Position numbers and translations under genes: made by a program. From Lachnospiraceae bacterium (GTDB taxonomy: Bacteria; Bacillota; Clostridia; Lachnospirales; Lachnospiraceae), in the NCBI GenBank assembly GCA_024687205.1, contig JAILES010000113.1, positions 1 through 53,288 on the forward strand: 53,288 nucleotides of DNA, in the 5' to 3' direction. Shown here piece after piece: positions 8,184-18,427 of this stretch. Each line of letters starts with the position of its first letter. The first letter of the stretch is position 1. Below the pieces are notes generated by a model, which was not told the origin of the DNA, did no database searches, and saw nothing but the letters and a program-made list of their open reading frames with translations.

Positions 8184-9944
8184 ATGAAAGACAGGATTAA
8201 AAAGATCTTCTCTCTCGAGGAGAACGGGCTTACAAAGGTTTTGTTTAATATAGTATGCGTGGGCGGGATAATCTCAGGGATCCCGGCCATGATAGTTTCA
8301 TATCTTATCAACATCGCAATGTCGCAGATAGCGGCGATAGCGGTCTCCATAGTCATACTCATGGTCAGCTTCTATGTGGCCAATTACAGGAACAGGGTGG
8401 ATATAGGCGCCAGTGCAATGGTCATCGTCGTGAGCCTGATCCTCTTCCCGCTTATGTTTTATACGGGAGGCGGTATCTACGGCGGCATGGGATACTGGTT
8501 TGTGCTCGGTATACTTTTCAATTTCCTTATGCTCGAAGGTAAGAAGAATCTCATCATCCTGATCCTGCAGATACTCATTACCATAGGCTGTTTTGCAGAC
8601 ACCTATCTGCATCCGTATATGATCACGCCGCTGGATTCGGAACTGGCGGTCTATGTTGACACGGTACAGAGCATACTGATCGTAAGCGTGGTCATCGGTA
8701 TCATAGTCAGATTCCAGAAGAAGGTCTATAACGACAAGATGAAGGAACTGGAGGAAGCCAGGGCTGAAGCGCAGCGTGCAGCCGAGGCCGCAAGGGAAGC
8801 CGAGCGTGTAAAGGCCGATTTCCTGGCCAGGATGTCCCATGAGATACGTACGCCTATCAATGCCGTACTGGGTATGGACGAGATGATCCTGAGGGAATCC
8901 TCTGAAGAGAATACGCTCAGTTATGCAAAGGATATCAGTTTCGCGGGAAAGAACCTGCTCTCGATAATCAACGATGTGCTGGATTTCTCCAAGATAGAAA
9001 GCGGAAAGCTGGAGATAGTCCCTGTGGAATACGATACTGCCGGCCTTATCAGGAATATATACAATTCCTTCAAAGAGCGAGCGGCTGCGAAAGGCCTGGA
9101 ACTTGCGATACATGCTGACGCAGATATACCCCGCAGGCTGTACGGTGATGATGTAAGGCTTACCCAGATACTGACCAACCTTATATCCAATTCGGTGAAA
9201 TATACCGAGAAGGGCAGCGTTAGCCTTGATATAAAGGAAGAGGGAAGAACTGACGGAGAGGTCAGACTGTTTATCTGTGTTAAGGATACGGGGATAGGGA
9301 TAAAGAAGGAAGATATTGATAAACTCTATGTACCTTTTGAACGGCTCGAAAAGGAACGTAACCGTAATATAGAGGGAACGGGACTGGGCATGGCTATCGT
9401 CATGAATCTGATCTCACTCTTTTACAGTGAGCTCAAAGTGGAAAGTACTTACGGAGAGGGTTCGTCTTTTTCCTTCAGCATCAGTCAGAAGATCGTGGAT
9501 GCCGAAGCGATGGGCGACTTTATGAAAAGTGCCTCGCGGCCGCGTGAGCAGCAGGCGGACGATCACTTCACCGCACCCGAGGCCAGGCTTTTGGTTGTTG
9601 ATGATAACAGCATGAACCTTAAGGTGATCAGGGCGCTGCTTAAGAAAAACTGCATAGTCCCGGTGCTGGCATCCTCCGGCAGCGAGTGTCTTGAGATACT
9701 TGAGAGGGAAAAGTTTGACCTGATCTTCCTTGACTATATGATGCCTGTCATGGACGGCATAGAGACTCTTACAAAGGCCAGGGAAAAGGGACTTATCCGG
9801 GGCAGCACTCCGGTGGTGGCGCTTACCGCCGATGCGGTGATGGGGGCAAGGGAAAGATATATGGAAGCAGGTTTTGATGATTATCTCTCCAAACCGGTGG
9901 AAGTACCGCAACTGGAAGAAATCCTTAAGAAGTATCTCTTATAA
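8184..9944 (+). CDS. Hybrid sensor histidine kinase with C-terminal receiver domain
   Basis: 586 residues. Five or six membrane helices occupy residues about 15-185, without a large extracellular loop (7TM-like sensor). A coiled linker rich in Ala/Glu leads to the HisKA motif (FLARMSHEIRTP, phospho-accepting His219), then the HATPase domain with N box (LTQILTNLISNSVKYT), G1 (VKDTGIGI) and G2 (GTGLGMAI). A receiver domain starts near residue 470 (LLVVDDN), with phospho-acceptor Asp517 in LDYMMPVMDG and Lys in LSKPV. A partner HPt domain is not encoded nearby, so onward phosphotransfer or autoregulation is unknown. The signal is unknown. SD is weak (ACAGGA). Gene assignment is firm. Confidence 0.93.
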   Translation: MKDRIKKIFSLEENGLTKVLFNIVCVGGIISGIPAMIVSYLINIAMSQIAAIAVSIVILMVSFYVANYRNRVDIGASAMVIVVSLILFPLMFYTGGGIYGGMGYWFVLGILFNFLMLEGKKNLIILILQILITIGCFADTYLHPYMITPLDSELAVYVDTVQSILIVSVVIGIIVRFQKKVYNDKMKELEEARAEAQRAAEAAREAERVKADFLARMSHEIRTPINAVLGMDEMILRESSEENTLSYAKDISFAGKNLLSIINDVLDFSKIESGKLEIVPVEYDTAGLIRNIYNSFKERAAAKGLELAIHADADIPRRLYGDDVRLTQILTNLISNSVKYTEKGSVSLDIKEEGRTDGEVRLFICVKDTGIGIKKEDIDKLYVPFERLEKERNRNIEGTGLGMAIVMNLISLFYSELKVESTYGEGSSFSFSISQKIVDAEAMGDFMKSASRPREQQADDHFTAPEARLLVVDDNSMNLKVIRALLKKNCIVPVLASSGSECLEILEREKFDLIFLDYMMPVMDGIETLTKAREKGLIRGSTPVVALTADAVMGARERYMEAGFDDYLSKPVEVPQLEEILKKYLL

Positions 9945-9959
9945 GAGGAAAATTAATCC

Positions 9960-9988
9960 TTTATTTTCGGCTTGAAATTTGGTATAAT
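9960..9988 (+). promoter_or_regulatory. Promoter of glgP (extended -10)
   Basis: TTTATT at 9960-9965, 17-nt spacer, then TATAAT at 9983-9988 preceded by TGG (extended -10). It lies 57 nt upstream of the glgP start. Confidence 0.6.
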
Positions 9989-10044
9989 ATACAGTGGCGC
10001 GGTTTAAAACGCGGCAATGATAAAAGCTTAGGAGGGTATGAAGC

Positions 10045-12555
10045 ATGGCAGCTAAGAAGGCACCCGCAGTTACAACATCGGAATCCGGTGCAACTATCAG
10101 GGACTCGTTTGACAAGGAACTGTTCAAACGCAGTGTTCTCTACAATATCAAGACTCTTTACAGAAAGACACTTGAAGAAGCCAGCAAGCAGCAGATATTC
10201 CAGGCTGTATGTCTCGCGATAAAGGACCAGGTCATCGATCTGTGGCTGGAGACCCAGAAACAGTATGAGAAGAAGGATCCCAAGACGGTATACTATCTTT
10301 CGATGGAATTCCTGATGGGACGTGCCCTCGGTAATATGATGATAAACATGAAGGCATACAAGGATGTGGCAGCAGCTCTCGAAGAGCTGGGGCTTGATCT
10401 CAATGCCATAGAGGATCAGGAGCCGGATGCAGCTCTGGGTAACGGAGGTCTCGGAAGACTTGCGGCCTGCTTCCTTGATTCCCTTGCAACTCTCGGTTAT
10501 TCTTCATACGGCTGCGGTATACGTTACCGCTACGGTATGTTCAAGCAGAAGATCAAGGACGGTTATCAGGTGGAGGTACCGGATAACTGGCTGGAGAACG
10601 GAAATCCTTTTGAACTGCGCCGTCCCGAATATGCAAAAGAGATACATTTCGGCGGATATGTAAATGTCCGCGTGGATGAGAACGGAAGGAACAATTATTA
10701 TCAGGAAGGCTATCAGGCAGTAAAGGCTATACCTTATGATCTGCCTATAGTAGGTTATGGCAACGGTATCGTTAATACCCTTCGTATCTGGGATGCAGAG
10801 CCTATCGATGTGTTCAGGCTGGATTCCTTTGACAAGGGTGATTACCAGAAGGCTGTGGAGCAGGAGAACCTGGCACGCAACATCGTCGAGGTACTTTATC
10901 CCAACGATAACCATTATGCCGGCAAGGAACTGAGACTGAAGCAGCAGTACTTCTTCATCTCCGCATCGGTTCAGGAAGCGGTTGCAAAGTACATGCGTAA
11001 CCACAGCGATATAAAGAAGTTCTATGAGAAGGTTACCTTCCAGCTTAACGATACGCATCCCACGGTTGCCATAGCAGAGCTTATGAGGATACTTATGGAT
11101 GAGTATTATCTCACCTGGGATGAGGCATGGGAAGTGACCACCAAGACCTGTGCATACACCAACCATACTATAATGGCGGAAGCTCTGGAGAAATGGCCCA
11201 TCGAGCTGTTCTCAAGACTGCTCCCGAGAATATATCAGATAATCGAGGAGATCAACCGCAGATTCGTTCTGGATATCGAGAGGAAATTCCCGAACGATCA
11301 GGAGAAGATACGCAAGATGGCCATCATCTATGACGGACAGGTCAAGATGGCTCACCTTGCTATCTGTGCAGGCTACTCCGTAAACGGTGTGGCAAGACTG
11401 CATACCGAGATCCTCAAGAACCAGGAACTGAAGGATTTCTACCAGATGTTCCCGGAGAAGTTCAACAACAAGACCAACGGCATCACCCAGAGACGTTTCC
11501 TGCTGCACGGCAATCCCCTGCTTGCAGACTGGGTAACGGCCCATATAGGTGACGACTGGATCACCGATCTGTCAAAGATAAAGAAACTGAAAGTATATGC
11601 CGATGATGAGAAGAGCCAGCAGGAGTTCATGAACATCAAGTATCAGAACAAGGTACGCCTGGCCAAGTATATCAAGGAGCATAACGGTATAGATGTGGAT
11701 CCCAGATCCATCTTCGACGTACAGGTAAAGCGTCTGCATGAGTACAAGAGACAGCTGCTCAACATCCTGCACGTAATGTATCTGTACAACGAGCTGAAGG
11801 AACATCCCGAGATGGATTTCTATCCCAGGACCTTCATCTTCGGTGCAAAGGCAGCAGCCGGCTATATGAATGCAAAGCTTACCATCAAGCTGATCAATTC
11901 CGTTGCGGACGTGATCAATGCCGATCCTGCCATCGGTGGCAAGATCAAGGTGGTATTCATCGAGGATTACCGCGTATCCAATGCGGAGATCATCTTTGCA
12001 GCATCCGATGTATCCGAGCAGATCTCTACTGCAAGTAAGGAGGCATCCGGAACCGGTAACATGAAGTTCATGCTCAACGGTGCGCTTACCATAGGGACAA
12101 TGGACGGTGCAAACGTGGAGATAGTTGAGGAAGTGGGCGAGGAGAATGCATTCATCTTCGGCCTTTCATCCGATGAAGTCATTAACTTCGAGAACTACGG
12201 CGGCTACAATCCCATGGATATCTTCAACAGCGATCCGGATATCAGAAAGGTGCTGATGCAGCTGATCAACGGAACCTTTGCTCCGGACGATCCCGAGAGA
12301 TTCCGCCCGCTGTACAATTCACTGCTTAACACCCAGAATACTTCCAGGGCAGATACTTACTTCATACTGAAGGATTTCAAGAGCTATGCCGATGCCCAGA
12401 AGAAAGTGGAAAAGGCATACAAGGACGAAAGCGCATGGGCAAGAAGCGCGATCCTCAATACGGCATGCTCGGGCAAGTTCACTTCCGACCGTACCATTCA
12501 GGAATATGTGGACGATATCTGGCATCTGGATAAAGTAGTGCTGAAGAGAAAATAA
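10045..12555 (+). CDS. glgP: Glycogen/maltodextrin phosphorylase (GT35)
   Basis: 836 residues, the usual length of bacterial alpha-glucan phosphorylases. It releases glucose-1-phosphate from the non-reducing ends of glycogen or maltodextrin using PLP. The PLP-binding motif EASGTGNMKF is present with Lys674, and the DAALGNGGLGRLAACFLDS and QLNDTHPT blocks are intact. The gene has AGGAGGG eight nt before the ATG; a nearby ATG at 10038 is out of frame and quickly stops. It has its own promoter and is followed by a repeat element and hairpin, so it is probably monocistronic. Whether glycogen or imported maltodextrin is the main substrate cannot be read from the sequence. Confidence 0.97.
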   Translation: MAAKKAPAVTTSESGATIRDSFDKELFKRSVLYNIKTLYRKTLEEASKQQIFQAVCLAIKDQVIDLWLETQKQYEKKDPKTVYYLSMEFLMGRALGNMMINMKAYKDVAAALEELGLDLNAIEDQEPDAALGNGGLGRLAACFLDSLATLGYSSYGCGIRYRYGMFKQKIKDGYQVEVPDNWLENGNPFELRRPEYAKEIHFGGYVNVRVDENGRNNYYQEGYQAVKAIPYDLPIVGYGNGIVNTLRIWDAEPIDVFRLDSFDKGDYQKAVEQENLARNIVEVLYPNDNHYAGKELRLKQQYFFISASVQEAVAKYMRNHSDIKKFYEKVTFQLNDTHPTVAIAELMRILMDEYYLTWDEAWEVTTKTCAYTNHTIMAEALEKWPIELFSRLLPRIYQIIEEINRRFVLDIERKFPNDQEKIRKMAIIYDGQVKMAHLAICAGYSVNGVARLHTEILKNQELKDFYQMFPEKFNNKTNGITQRRFLLHGNPLLADWVTAHIGDDWITDLSKIKKLKVYADDEKSQQEFMNIKYQNKVRLAKYIKEHNGIDVDPRSIFDVQVKRLHEYKRQLLNILHVMYLYNELKEHPEMDFYPRTFIFGAKAAAGYMNAKLTIKLINSVADVINADPAIGGKIKVVFIEDYRVSNAEIIFAASDVSEQISTASKEASGTGNMKFMLNGALTIGTMDGANVEIVEEVGEENAFIFGLSSDEVINFENYGGYNPMDIFNSDPDIRKVLMQLINGTFAPDDPERFRPLYNSLLNTQNTSRADTYFILKDFKSYADAQKKVEKAYKDESAWARSAILNTACSGKFTSDRTIQEYVDDIWHLDKVVLKRK

Positions 12556-12563
12556 GGGGGGAA

Positions 12564-12665
12564 CCCCCTCATCAGTCAGCCTGAAGGCTGACAGCGGTCT
12601 CGCCTCCCGGCTCGGTCGTTGCTAAACGCGTGCCACTGGCACGCAGCAACCCCCCAGGGGGGAAG
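12564..12665 (+). repeat. Modular stem-loop repeat, copy R1 (long form)
   Basis: Starts CCCCTCATCAGTCA, contains the hairpin GTCAGCCTGAAGGCTGAC, then a cCTCCCGG module and a second hairpin around GCGTGCCACTGGCACGC, and ends CCCCCCAGGGGGGAAGC. Its reverse complement matches the outer parts of the copy at 38115-38266. It follows the glgP stop and may also help end transcription because TTTTT follows. Confidence 0.85.
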
Positions 12666-12675
12666 CTTTTTGCAG

Positions 12676-12706
12676 TCTCCATACTGTTGATGTATGGAGA
12701 TTGTTT
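12676..12706 (+). terminator. Hairpin before the amidase gene (possible terminator)
   Basis: A perfect 9-bp stem, TCTCCATAC / GTATGGAGA with a 7-nt loop, is followed by TTGTTT. The short, interrupted T-run makes an operator or attenuator equally possible. Confidence 0.45.
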
Positions 12707-12731
12707 ATAGATAGAGGAAACGGCAAACAAA

Positions 12732-13763
12732 ATGAAAAAGACTATAAGAGTAAAACTGGCTGCGGCCCTGGCACTTGTGATGCTGGCGGGCTGCGGGAAA
12801 ACTGGGGCGGAGAGCGTGGATACGGTCCCTGCAGCTTCGGCAGGTGAAAACAGGGAAAAAGAAGTGGTATATCTGGATCTGGGCATAGAGCCTGAGCCGC
12901 AGGAAGAAGTCGTTGAAGAAACGGTGGCTGAAGAAGAGACCGTGACAGAAGAAGCGGCAACTTCGGAAGAAACAGGGGAAGTATCCGGAGACGGAGAGAT
13001 ACCCGGGGATATACCGGAAGATGAAACGGTAACGGAAGAAAACGACAGTACTGAAAATGCAGCAGATACTCAGCCGGCGGAAGAGACGACCGTAACGGAG
13101 ACGCCCATAGAACAGCCTGCGATCAGCGGCGGCGGTAAAGTGGTTGTCATCGATGCGGGACACCAGCGTAAAGGCAACAGCGAGAAGGAACCGGTAGGCC
13201 CCGGAGCTACGGAGATGAAGGCCAAGGTCAGCAGCGGTACCAGCGGAAAAACCTCGGGCCTTGCGGAGTATGAGCTTACCCTGCAGGTGGCACTGAGACT
13301 GGAAGCGGAACTGCTGGCAAGAGGCTATACGGTGATACAGGTCCGCAGGGAAAATGATGTGAATATTTCCAACAGCGAAAGAGCTGCCATCGCGAACAAT
13401 GCGGGAGCGGGGGCTTTTGTGCGCATACATGCCAACGGCAGTGAGAATACTTCCGCCAACGGTATGATGACGATCTGTCCCACCGCAAACAATCCCTATA
13501 TATCATCGATATATCCGCAGTGTTACAGTTTAAGTTCCTGTATACTGGATGCCTGTGTGGCAGCTACCGGAGCCAAGAAGGAAAAGGTATGGCAGACCGA
13601 TACCATGAGCGGCATCAACTGGTCTAAGGTGCCGGTGACCATTCTGGAAATGGGATATATGACCAATCCCCAGGAAGACCTGCTGATGGCAGATCCTTCC
13701 TACCAGCAGAAGATAGCGAGCGGTATAGCAAACGGACTTGACGCATATTTTGCGGGTAACTGA
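12732..13763 (+). CDS. Lipoprotein N-acetylmuramoyl-L-alanine amidase (Amidase_3)
   Basis: 343 residues. A lipoprotein signal with lipobox LAGC (Cys near residue 19-20) anchors it to the outer face of the membrane. Residues about 40-135 are a Glu/Thr-rich spacer. The amidase domain starts at VVVIDAGHQ: zinc ligands are His144, a Glu in GLAEYELTL and His233 (VRIHANGS), and the catalytic Glu306 lies in ILEMGYMTN. It cleaves the amide bond between MurNAc and the stem peptide. The acidic spacer probably reaches through the wall. SD AGAGGAAA is about 13 nt before the ATG. It is followed 12 nt later by the EAL-domain gene, so the two are likely co-transcribed. Confidence 0.93.
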   Translation: MKKTIRVKLAAALALVMLAGCGKTGAESVDTVPAASAGENREKEVVYLDLGIEPEPQEEVVEETVAEEETVTEEAATSEETGEVSGDGEIPGDIPEDETVTEENDSTENAADTQPAEETTVTETPIEQPAISGGGKVVVIDAGHQRKGNSEKEPVGPGATEMKAKVSSGTSGKTSGLAEYELTLQVALRLEAELLARGYTVIQVRRENDVNISNSERAAIANNAGAGAFVRIHANGSENTSANGMMTICPTANNPYISSIYPQCYSLSSCILDACVAATGAKKEKVWQTDTMSGINWSKVPVTILEMGYMTNPQEDLLMADPSYQQKIASGIANGLDAYFAGN

Positions 13764-13775
13764 GAAGAGGAAGAT

Positions 13776-15980
13776 ATGGCAAAGACTAAAAAAATCAAAA
13801 ACATCAAACGTGATAAAAGACTGAAGAAGATAAAAAAAGAACGGGGCTGGTTTACCACACTTCTTTATTTCGCTCTTGTTGCGATTGCGGTCTTTCTTTT
13901 GGCGGTTGCGGTAGATATCGTTGTTGAGAGCTTTTTTATCACTGAGATACATCAGGAAGACAGGGATATGAAGTTCTGTCTTTCTGTTTATGAAGACATG
14001 GGTGAAGAAGAGGGACTGAAGATCCTGAAGATAAAGGGCCGTGAGTTTTATATAACCGATCCTTCCGGAAAGGTGATATATGAGAACGGAAGGGATACCC
14101 GCAGCGAAAACGAGGGGATGATCTACCTGTATAGCTACGGTTATGATGATGTTGATGCTTATCTGGACAGCGAAAAGAATTTCTTTGATTTCCTGCCGGG
14201 GAGCGGAGTGGATGTCCATTGGACCGAGCTGTTCTGGGAGGTTATGGAGGTTAATGACGGAGTAGTTGAGACAACCCTTGAAATGGATGCCGACGAGGAA
14301 CAGAGCCTTGACAGAACCATAAGGATGATGCAGGCAAGTGAGGGACGTGCGGCGGAGATCGGAGCAGAGGATAAAATCTATATGCCTTTCTGGATAAAGC
14401 TGGATATGTCGGACGGCTCCACCTTCTTCGGAAAAGCTTATGTGGATTTCGGTGTTAACGAGCTCTCTACTGCCATTGCCGTAGCCATCTCACTTGGTGT
14501 AGTGGTGATACTGGTCGTTCTTATGCTGATCATAGGCAGCATAAGACGTGCGATAAGGCATAAAAGGCTTAAGGATTTCTTCTTTAACGATGAGGTGACG
14601 GGAGGAAAGAACTGGACCTACTATCTCGTAAAGGGTGAGCAGGTACTGAAAAGACCCTGGAATGCTGCAAAGAAGTATGCGGTCGTGGATCTGAAATTTG
14701 TGGGATACGGAAACTACTGCCTCTGCCATTCGGTGGTCGAAGGTAATGAACTGCTGAAGAAGATCATGTGGGGCCTCAAAGCCCTTGTTGATAAGAAGGA
14801 GATGGCTGTCCACAGGGATGCGGATAAATTTGCGATGCTGCTTAAGTATGATGACGAGAATGCGCTGGAAGAAAGGCTTAAGAATTTAACGACCAAGCTT
14901 GCCGAAGTGGACAGGGAGCATGCTTTTAACTTCCAGGCCGGAGTATGCCTGGTGGAGCCGAGTCTTAAGAACGGCAGACCGAAAAGAAGAAAATTCGTCA
15001 ATCTGGAAGAAATATTCAACAATGCGGCCATGGCCCTCGGTAAGTTTGCAGGCAGCACGGATTCCGGAGTTCATTTCTTTGACCAGCAGCTGAAAGACGA
15101 ACAGAAATGGATTGAGAGCGTACAGGCCAACCAGCAGAAGGCCATAGATAACGAGGAATTTGTGGTGTATTACCAGCCCAAGTACTCACCTGATACGGGA
15201 GAGTTACGAGGGGCTGAGGCGCTGATCCGCTGGCAGTCGCCGGAATTCGGCTTCGTGCCGCCCGGACGCATCATACCCATATTCGAGAAGAACGGCTTCG
15301 TACTGAACATTGACCATTACATGATAAGCCATGTGGCAAGGGATCAGAAGAGATGGCTGGATGCGGGTTACAAGTGCGTGCCTGTATCAGTCAACGTCTC
15401 AAGGGCACACTTTATAGAAAGTGACCTGGCCGAGCAGATCAGGGATATGGTGGATGCCGAAGGTGCTCCTCATGAGTATATAGAGATCGAGCTTACCGAG
15501 AGTGCTTTCTTTGATGACAAGAATGCACTGTTAAGTACCATAGAAAGACTGAAAAGCTACGGTTTTGCAGTGAGCATGGATGATTTCGGCTCAGGTTATT
15601 CTTCGCTGAATTCGCTGAAGGATCTGACCCTGGATGTGCTCAAGCTGGATGCGGAATTCTTCCGCGGCGATAATGAAAGTGAAAGAGGTCAGATAGTCGT
15701 CAGCGAGGCCATCAAGCTGGCGAAGAACCTGAACATGCGTGTGGTGGCCGAGGGTATAGAGATCAAGGATCAGGTGGATTTCCTGGCAACCCAGGGCTGC
15801 GATATGATACAGGGCTATTATTTCGCAAAGCCGATGCCGGGGGAAGATTATGAGAAGAAGATGGTGATGGAAAAGCAGGATAGCCCCTCATCAGTCAGTT
15901 CTGGCGAGCTGACAGCGTCTCCCCGAGGGGGAGAAGCCTCAGATGCGGATCTGCAAGGGGAAGGCTTGGGGGAAAACTAA
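13776..15980 (+). CDS. Membrane c-di-GMP phosphodiesterase: degenerate GGDEF plus EAL
   Basis: 734 residues. A very basic N terminus, one membrane helix (about 26-52), an extracytoplasmic sensor of about 170 residues, a second helix (about 230-252), a degenerate GGDEF domain and an EAL domain. The GGDEF motif is replaced by DADK (residues 348-351, in HRDADKF), so cyclase activity is unlikely. The EAL domain keeps EAL (Glu481), NVSR, the ELTES motif, DDFGSGYSS, KLD, AEGIE and QGYYFAKP, all expected for active hydrolysis of c-di-GMP to pGpG. About the last 32 residues (SPSSVSSG onward) are encoded by repeat copy R2 rather than by a conserved domain. Overlap of function with the HD-GYP and GGDEF genes elsewhere in the window is likely but not shown. 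Confidence 0.93.
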   Translation: MAKTKKIKNIKRDKRLKKIKKERGWFTTLLYFALVAIAVFLLAVAVDIVVESFFITEIHQEDRDMKFCLSVYEDMGEEEGLKILKIKGREFYITDPSGKVIYENGRDTRSENEGMIYLYSYGYDDVDAYLDSEKNFFDFLPGSGVDVHWTELFWEVMEVNDGVVETTLEMDADEEQSLDRTIRMMQASEGRAAEIGAEDKIYMPFWIKLDMSDGSTFFGKAYVDFGVNELSTAIAVAISLGVVVILVVLMLIIGSIRRAIRHKRLKDFFFNDEVTGGKNWTYYLVKGEQVLKRPWNAAKKYAVVDLKFVGYGNYCLCHSVVEGNELLKKIMWGLKALVDKKEMAVHRDADKFAMLLKYDDENALEERLKNLTTKLAEVDREHAFNFQAGVCLVEPSLKNGRPKRRKFVNLEEIFNNAAMALGKFAGSTDSGVHFFDQQLKDEQKWIESVQANQQKAIDNEEFVVYYQPKYSPDTGELRGAEALIRWQSPEFGFVPPGRIIPIFEKNGFVLNIDHYMISHVARDQKRWLDAGYKCVPVSVNVSRAHFIESDLAEQIRDMVDAEGAPHEYIEIELTESAFFDDKNALLSTIERLKSYGFAVSMDDFGSGYSSLNSLKDLTLDVLKLDAEFFRGDNESERGQIVVSEAIKLAKNLNMRVVAEGIEIKDQVDFLATQGCDMIQGYYFAKPMPGEDYEKKMVMEKQDSPSSVSSGELTASPRGGEASDADLQGEGLGEN
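15884..15938 (+). repeat. Modular stem-loop repeat, copy R2 (inside 3' end of the EAL gene)
   Basis: CCCCTCATCAGTCA, a short hairpin, then TCTCCCC-GAGG-GGGAGA and AGCCT. It lies in frame and supplies most of the final C-terminal tail of the EAL protein. Confidence 0.85.
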
Positions 15981-15983
15981 TAC

Positions 15984-16012
15984 TGGACTTTTTGGCGGGA
16001 TTTGGATATAAT
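15984..16012 (+). promoter_or_regulatory. Candidate promoter of the ATP synthase operon
   Basis: TGGACT at 15984-15989, 17-nt spacer, TATAAT at 16007-16012. The predicted transcription start is near 16019, only about 5 nt before the atpZ ATG. Confidence 0.5.
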
Positions 16013-16023
16013 TATAAGTCAGT

Positions 16024-16341
16024 ATGGACAGATCGCCGGAGAAAAAACAGAAAGACAGAAGAAATACTGCCAGGCTTCTGACCATGATCACGCAATTCGG
16101 GCTGAATATGCTGGTCCCCATGTGTATGTGTTTTTTTGCGGGCAGGTACCTGGACGGACGATTCGGTACAAACTGGATCACGGTGGCACTGTTTTTTGTG
16201 GGTGCGCTGGCCGGATTCACTAACGTATACAGGATGGCGAAGAAATTTTACGGAGGGGAGGCACCCCTCATCAGTCATCCTGAGGCTGACAGTTTCTCCC
16301 CAAGGGGAGAAGCCTTAGAAAAGAATGACGATGAAAACTAA
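16024..16341 (+). CDS. atpZ: AtpZ/AtpI-type F0F1 ATPase accessory membrane protein
   Basis: 105 residues. A basic, charged N terminus is followed by two membrane helices (about residues 22-42 and 50-70) containing the family pattern QFGLNMLVP, GRYLDGRFG and ALAGFTNVYRMAKK. AtpZ-like proteins are encoded at the head of many ATP synthase operons and are proposed to help c-ring assembly or cation supply. From residue 81 (EAPLISH) to about residue 98 the sequence comes from repeat copy R3, giving a non-conserved tail. No Shine-Dalgarno site precedes the ATG, and the candidate -10 element is 11 nt upstream, so the message may be nearly leaderless. It overlaps the next gene by 17 nt. Confidence 0.85.
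   Translation: MDRSPEKKQKDRRNTARLLTMITQFGLNMLVPMCMCFFAGRYLDGRFGTNWITVALFFVGALAGFTNVYRMAKKFYGGEAPLISHPEADSFSPRGEALEKNDDEN
16264..16317 (+). repeat. Modular stem-loop repeat, copy R3 (atpZ 3' end / atpI leader)
   Basis: CCCCTCATCAGTCA, hairpin CATCCTGAGGCTGAC region, TTCTCCCC-AAGGGGAGAAGCCTT. It encodes the tail of AtpZ and lies immediately upstream of the atpI start. Confidence 0.87.
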
Positions 16342-16808
16342 GTGGGCTGAGCATCATGCACTGGTGGAACTTTGGATAGGAACGCTGATACTGGCCCTGC
16401 CCTGTGAGTTTTTGCTGCTGATATTTTTTGAAGACAGGCTGAACAAGACACTGGGACTGGTGATCGGTGTGCTGGCGAACATGTTCCTTACCTGGCATAT
16501 GGAAAGGACCATTTCAAAGGCTCTGGATCTGGATGCAAAAGGGGCAAATGCAACGGCCGTATCCGGATATTTTCTGAGATATCTGCTGGTGTTCGTGTTA
16601 CTGGCAGGCTGCGCATTCAGTAAGATAGCAGATCCGATCTGTGTGTTTCTGGGACTCATGCTCAGAAAACCCGCGGCTTATATACAGCCTTTCACCCACA
16701 GGATATCCGAGAAGGTGTGCGGCAAAGAAGTATTTTACAGAGAAAACGTACCTCCCGAGGTGCAGGACGAGTTATACGGAAAAAAAGAAGAAACAAAGGA
16801 GTTAGATG

Positions 16809-16828
<20 letters not shown>
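16325..16828 (+). CDS. atpI: ATP synthase subunit I-like membrane protein
   Basis: 167 residues with four hydrophobic helices (about 15-35, 40-60, 80-102 and a short one near 105-120) and a charged C-terminal tail. Position between atpZ and atpB and the four-helix layout match the AtpI (subunit I) family, thought to assist c-ring assembly. The ATG at 16325 is followed by a second in-frame ATG at 16331; either could be used. The nearest purine-rich site (GGGGAGA, 16304-16310) belongs to repeat R3 and is 14-20 nt away. The sequence is not strongly conserved, so assignment leans on context. Confidence 0.78.
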
Positions 16829-17830
<1,002 letters not shown>

Positions 17831-17872
17831 TGCGGAAGCTTTGACTTTATTAAGAAAGGAGGGCTTTCGGGC

Positions 17873-18427
17873 GTGGGATTATATTTATTGCTGAGCGCAG
17901 AGGAACAGATGGTGCCGAGACTGTTCGGCCTGGATCTGCAGTTGCTGTTTGATTCGGGACTTACACTCCTGGCTGTATTTGTGCTGTTCCTGATCCTCTC
18001 CTATAACCTCTTCAATCCTGCCAGAAAAGTGCTGAAGAACCGTAGCGAGCGTATTGCCCATGATATTTCGGAAGCATACGAAGACAGGGAAGAAGCACGC
18101 AAGATCAGGGAAGAGTATGAATCCAGGATCAAGGAGATAGACAAGGAAGCGGAGCAGATACTTAGTGATGCCAGAAAGCGTGCGCTTGCGAATGAGAACA
18201 GGATCCTTCAGAACGCTAAGAAGGAAGCAGAGGAGATAATCAGACGTGCCAATGCCGAAGCTGAGCAGGAGAAGAGGCGCGTTAAGGATGAGGTGAAGCA
18301 GGAGATGATCTCCATAGCATCACTTATGGCACAGAAAGTCGTTGCGGAGAACATCGACATGAAGGTGCAGGACAGTCTCCTTGAGGATACTTTAAAGGAA
18401 ATAGGTAACGATACATGGCGAAGCTAG
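17873..18427 (+). CDS. atpF: ATP synthase F0 subunit b
   Basis: 184 residues. One N-terminal membrane helix (about residues 22-45) and a long charged coiled coil that forms the peripheral stalk and contacts delta. The start is GTG at 17873, 9 nt after AAAGGAGGG; the next ATG (17909) would keep the helix but has no SD. The gene overlaps atpH by 13 nt. Confidence 0.93.
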   Translation: MGLYLLLSAEEQMVPRLFGLDLQLLFDSGLTLLAVFVLFLILSYNLFNPARKVLKNRSERIAHDISEAYEDREEARKIREEYESRIKEIDKEAEQILSDARKRALANENRILQNAKKEAEEIIRRANAEAEQEKRRVKDEVKQEMISIASLMAQKVVAENIDMKVQDSLLEDTLKEIGNDTWRS

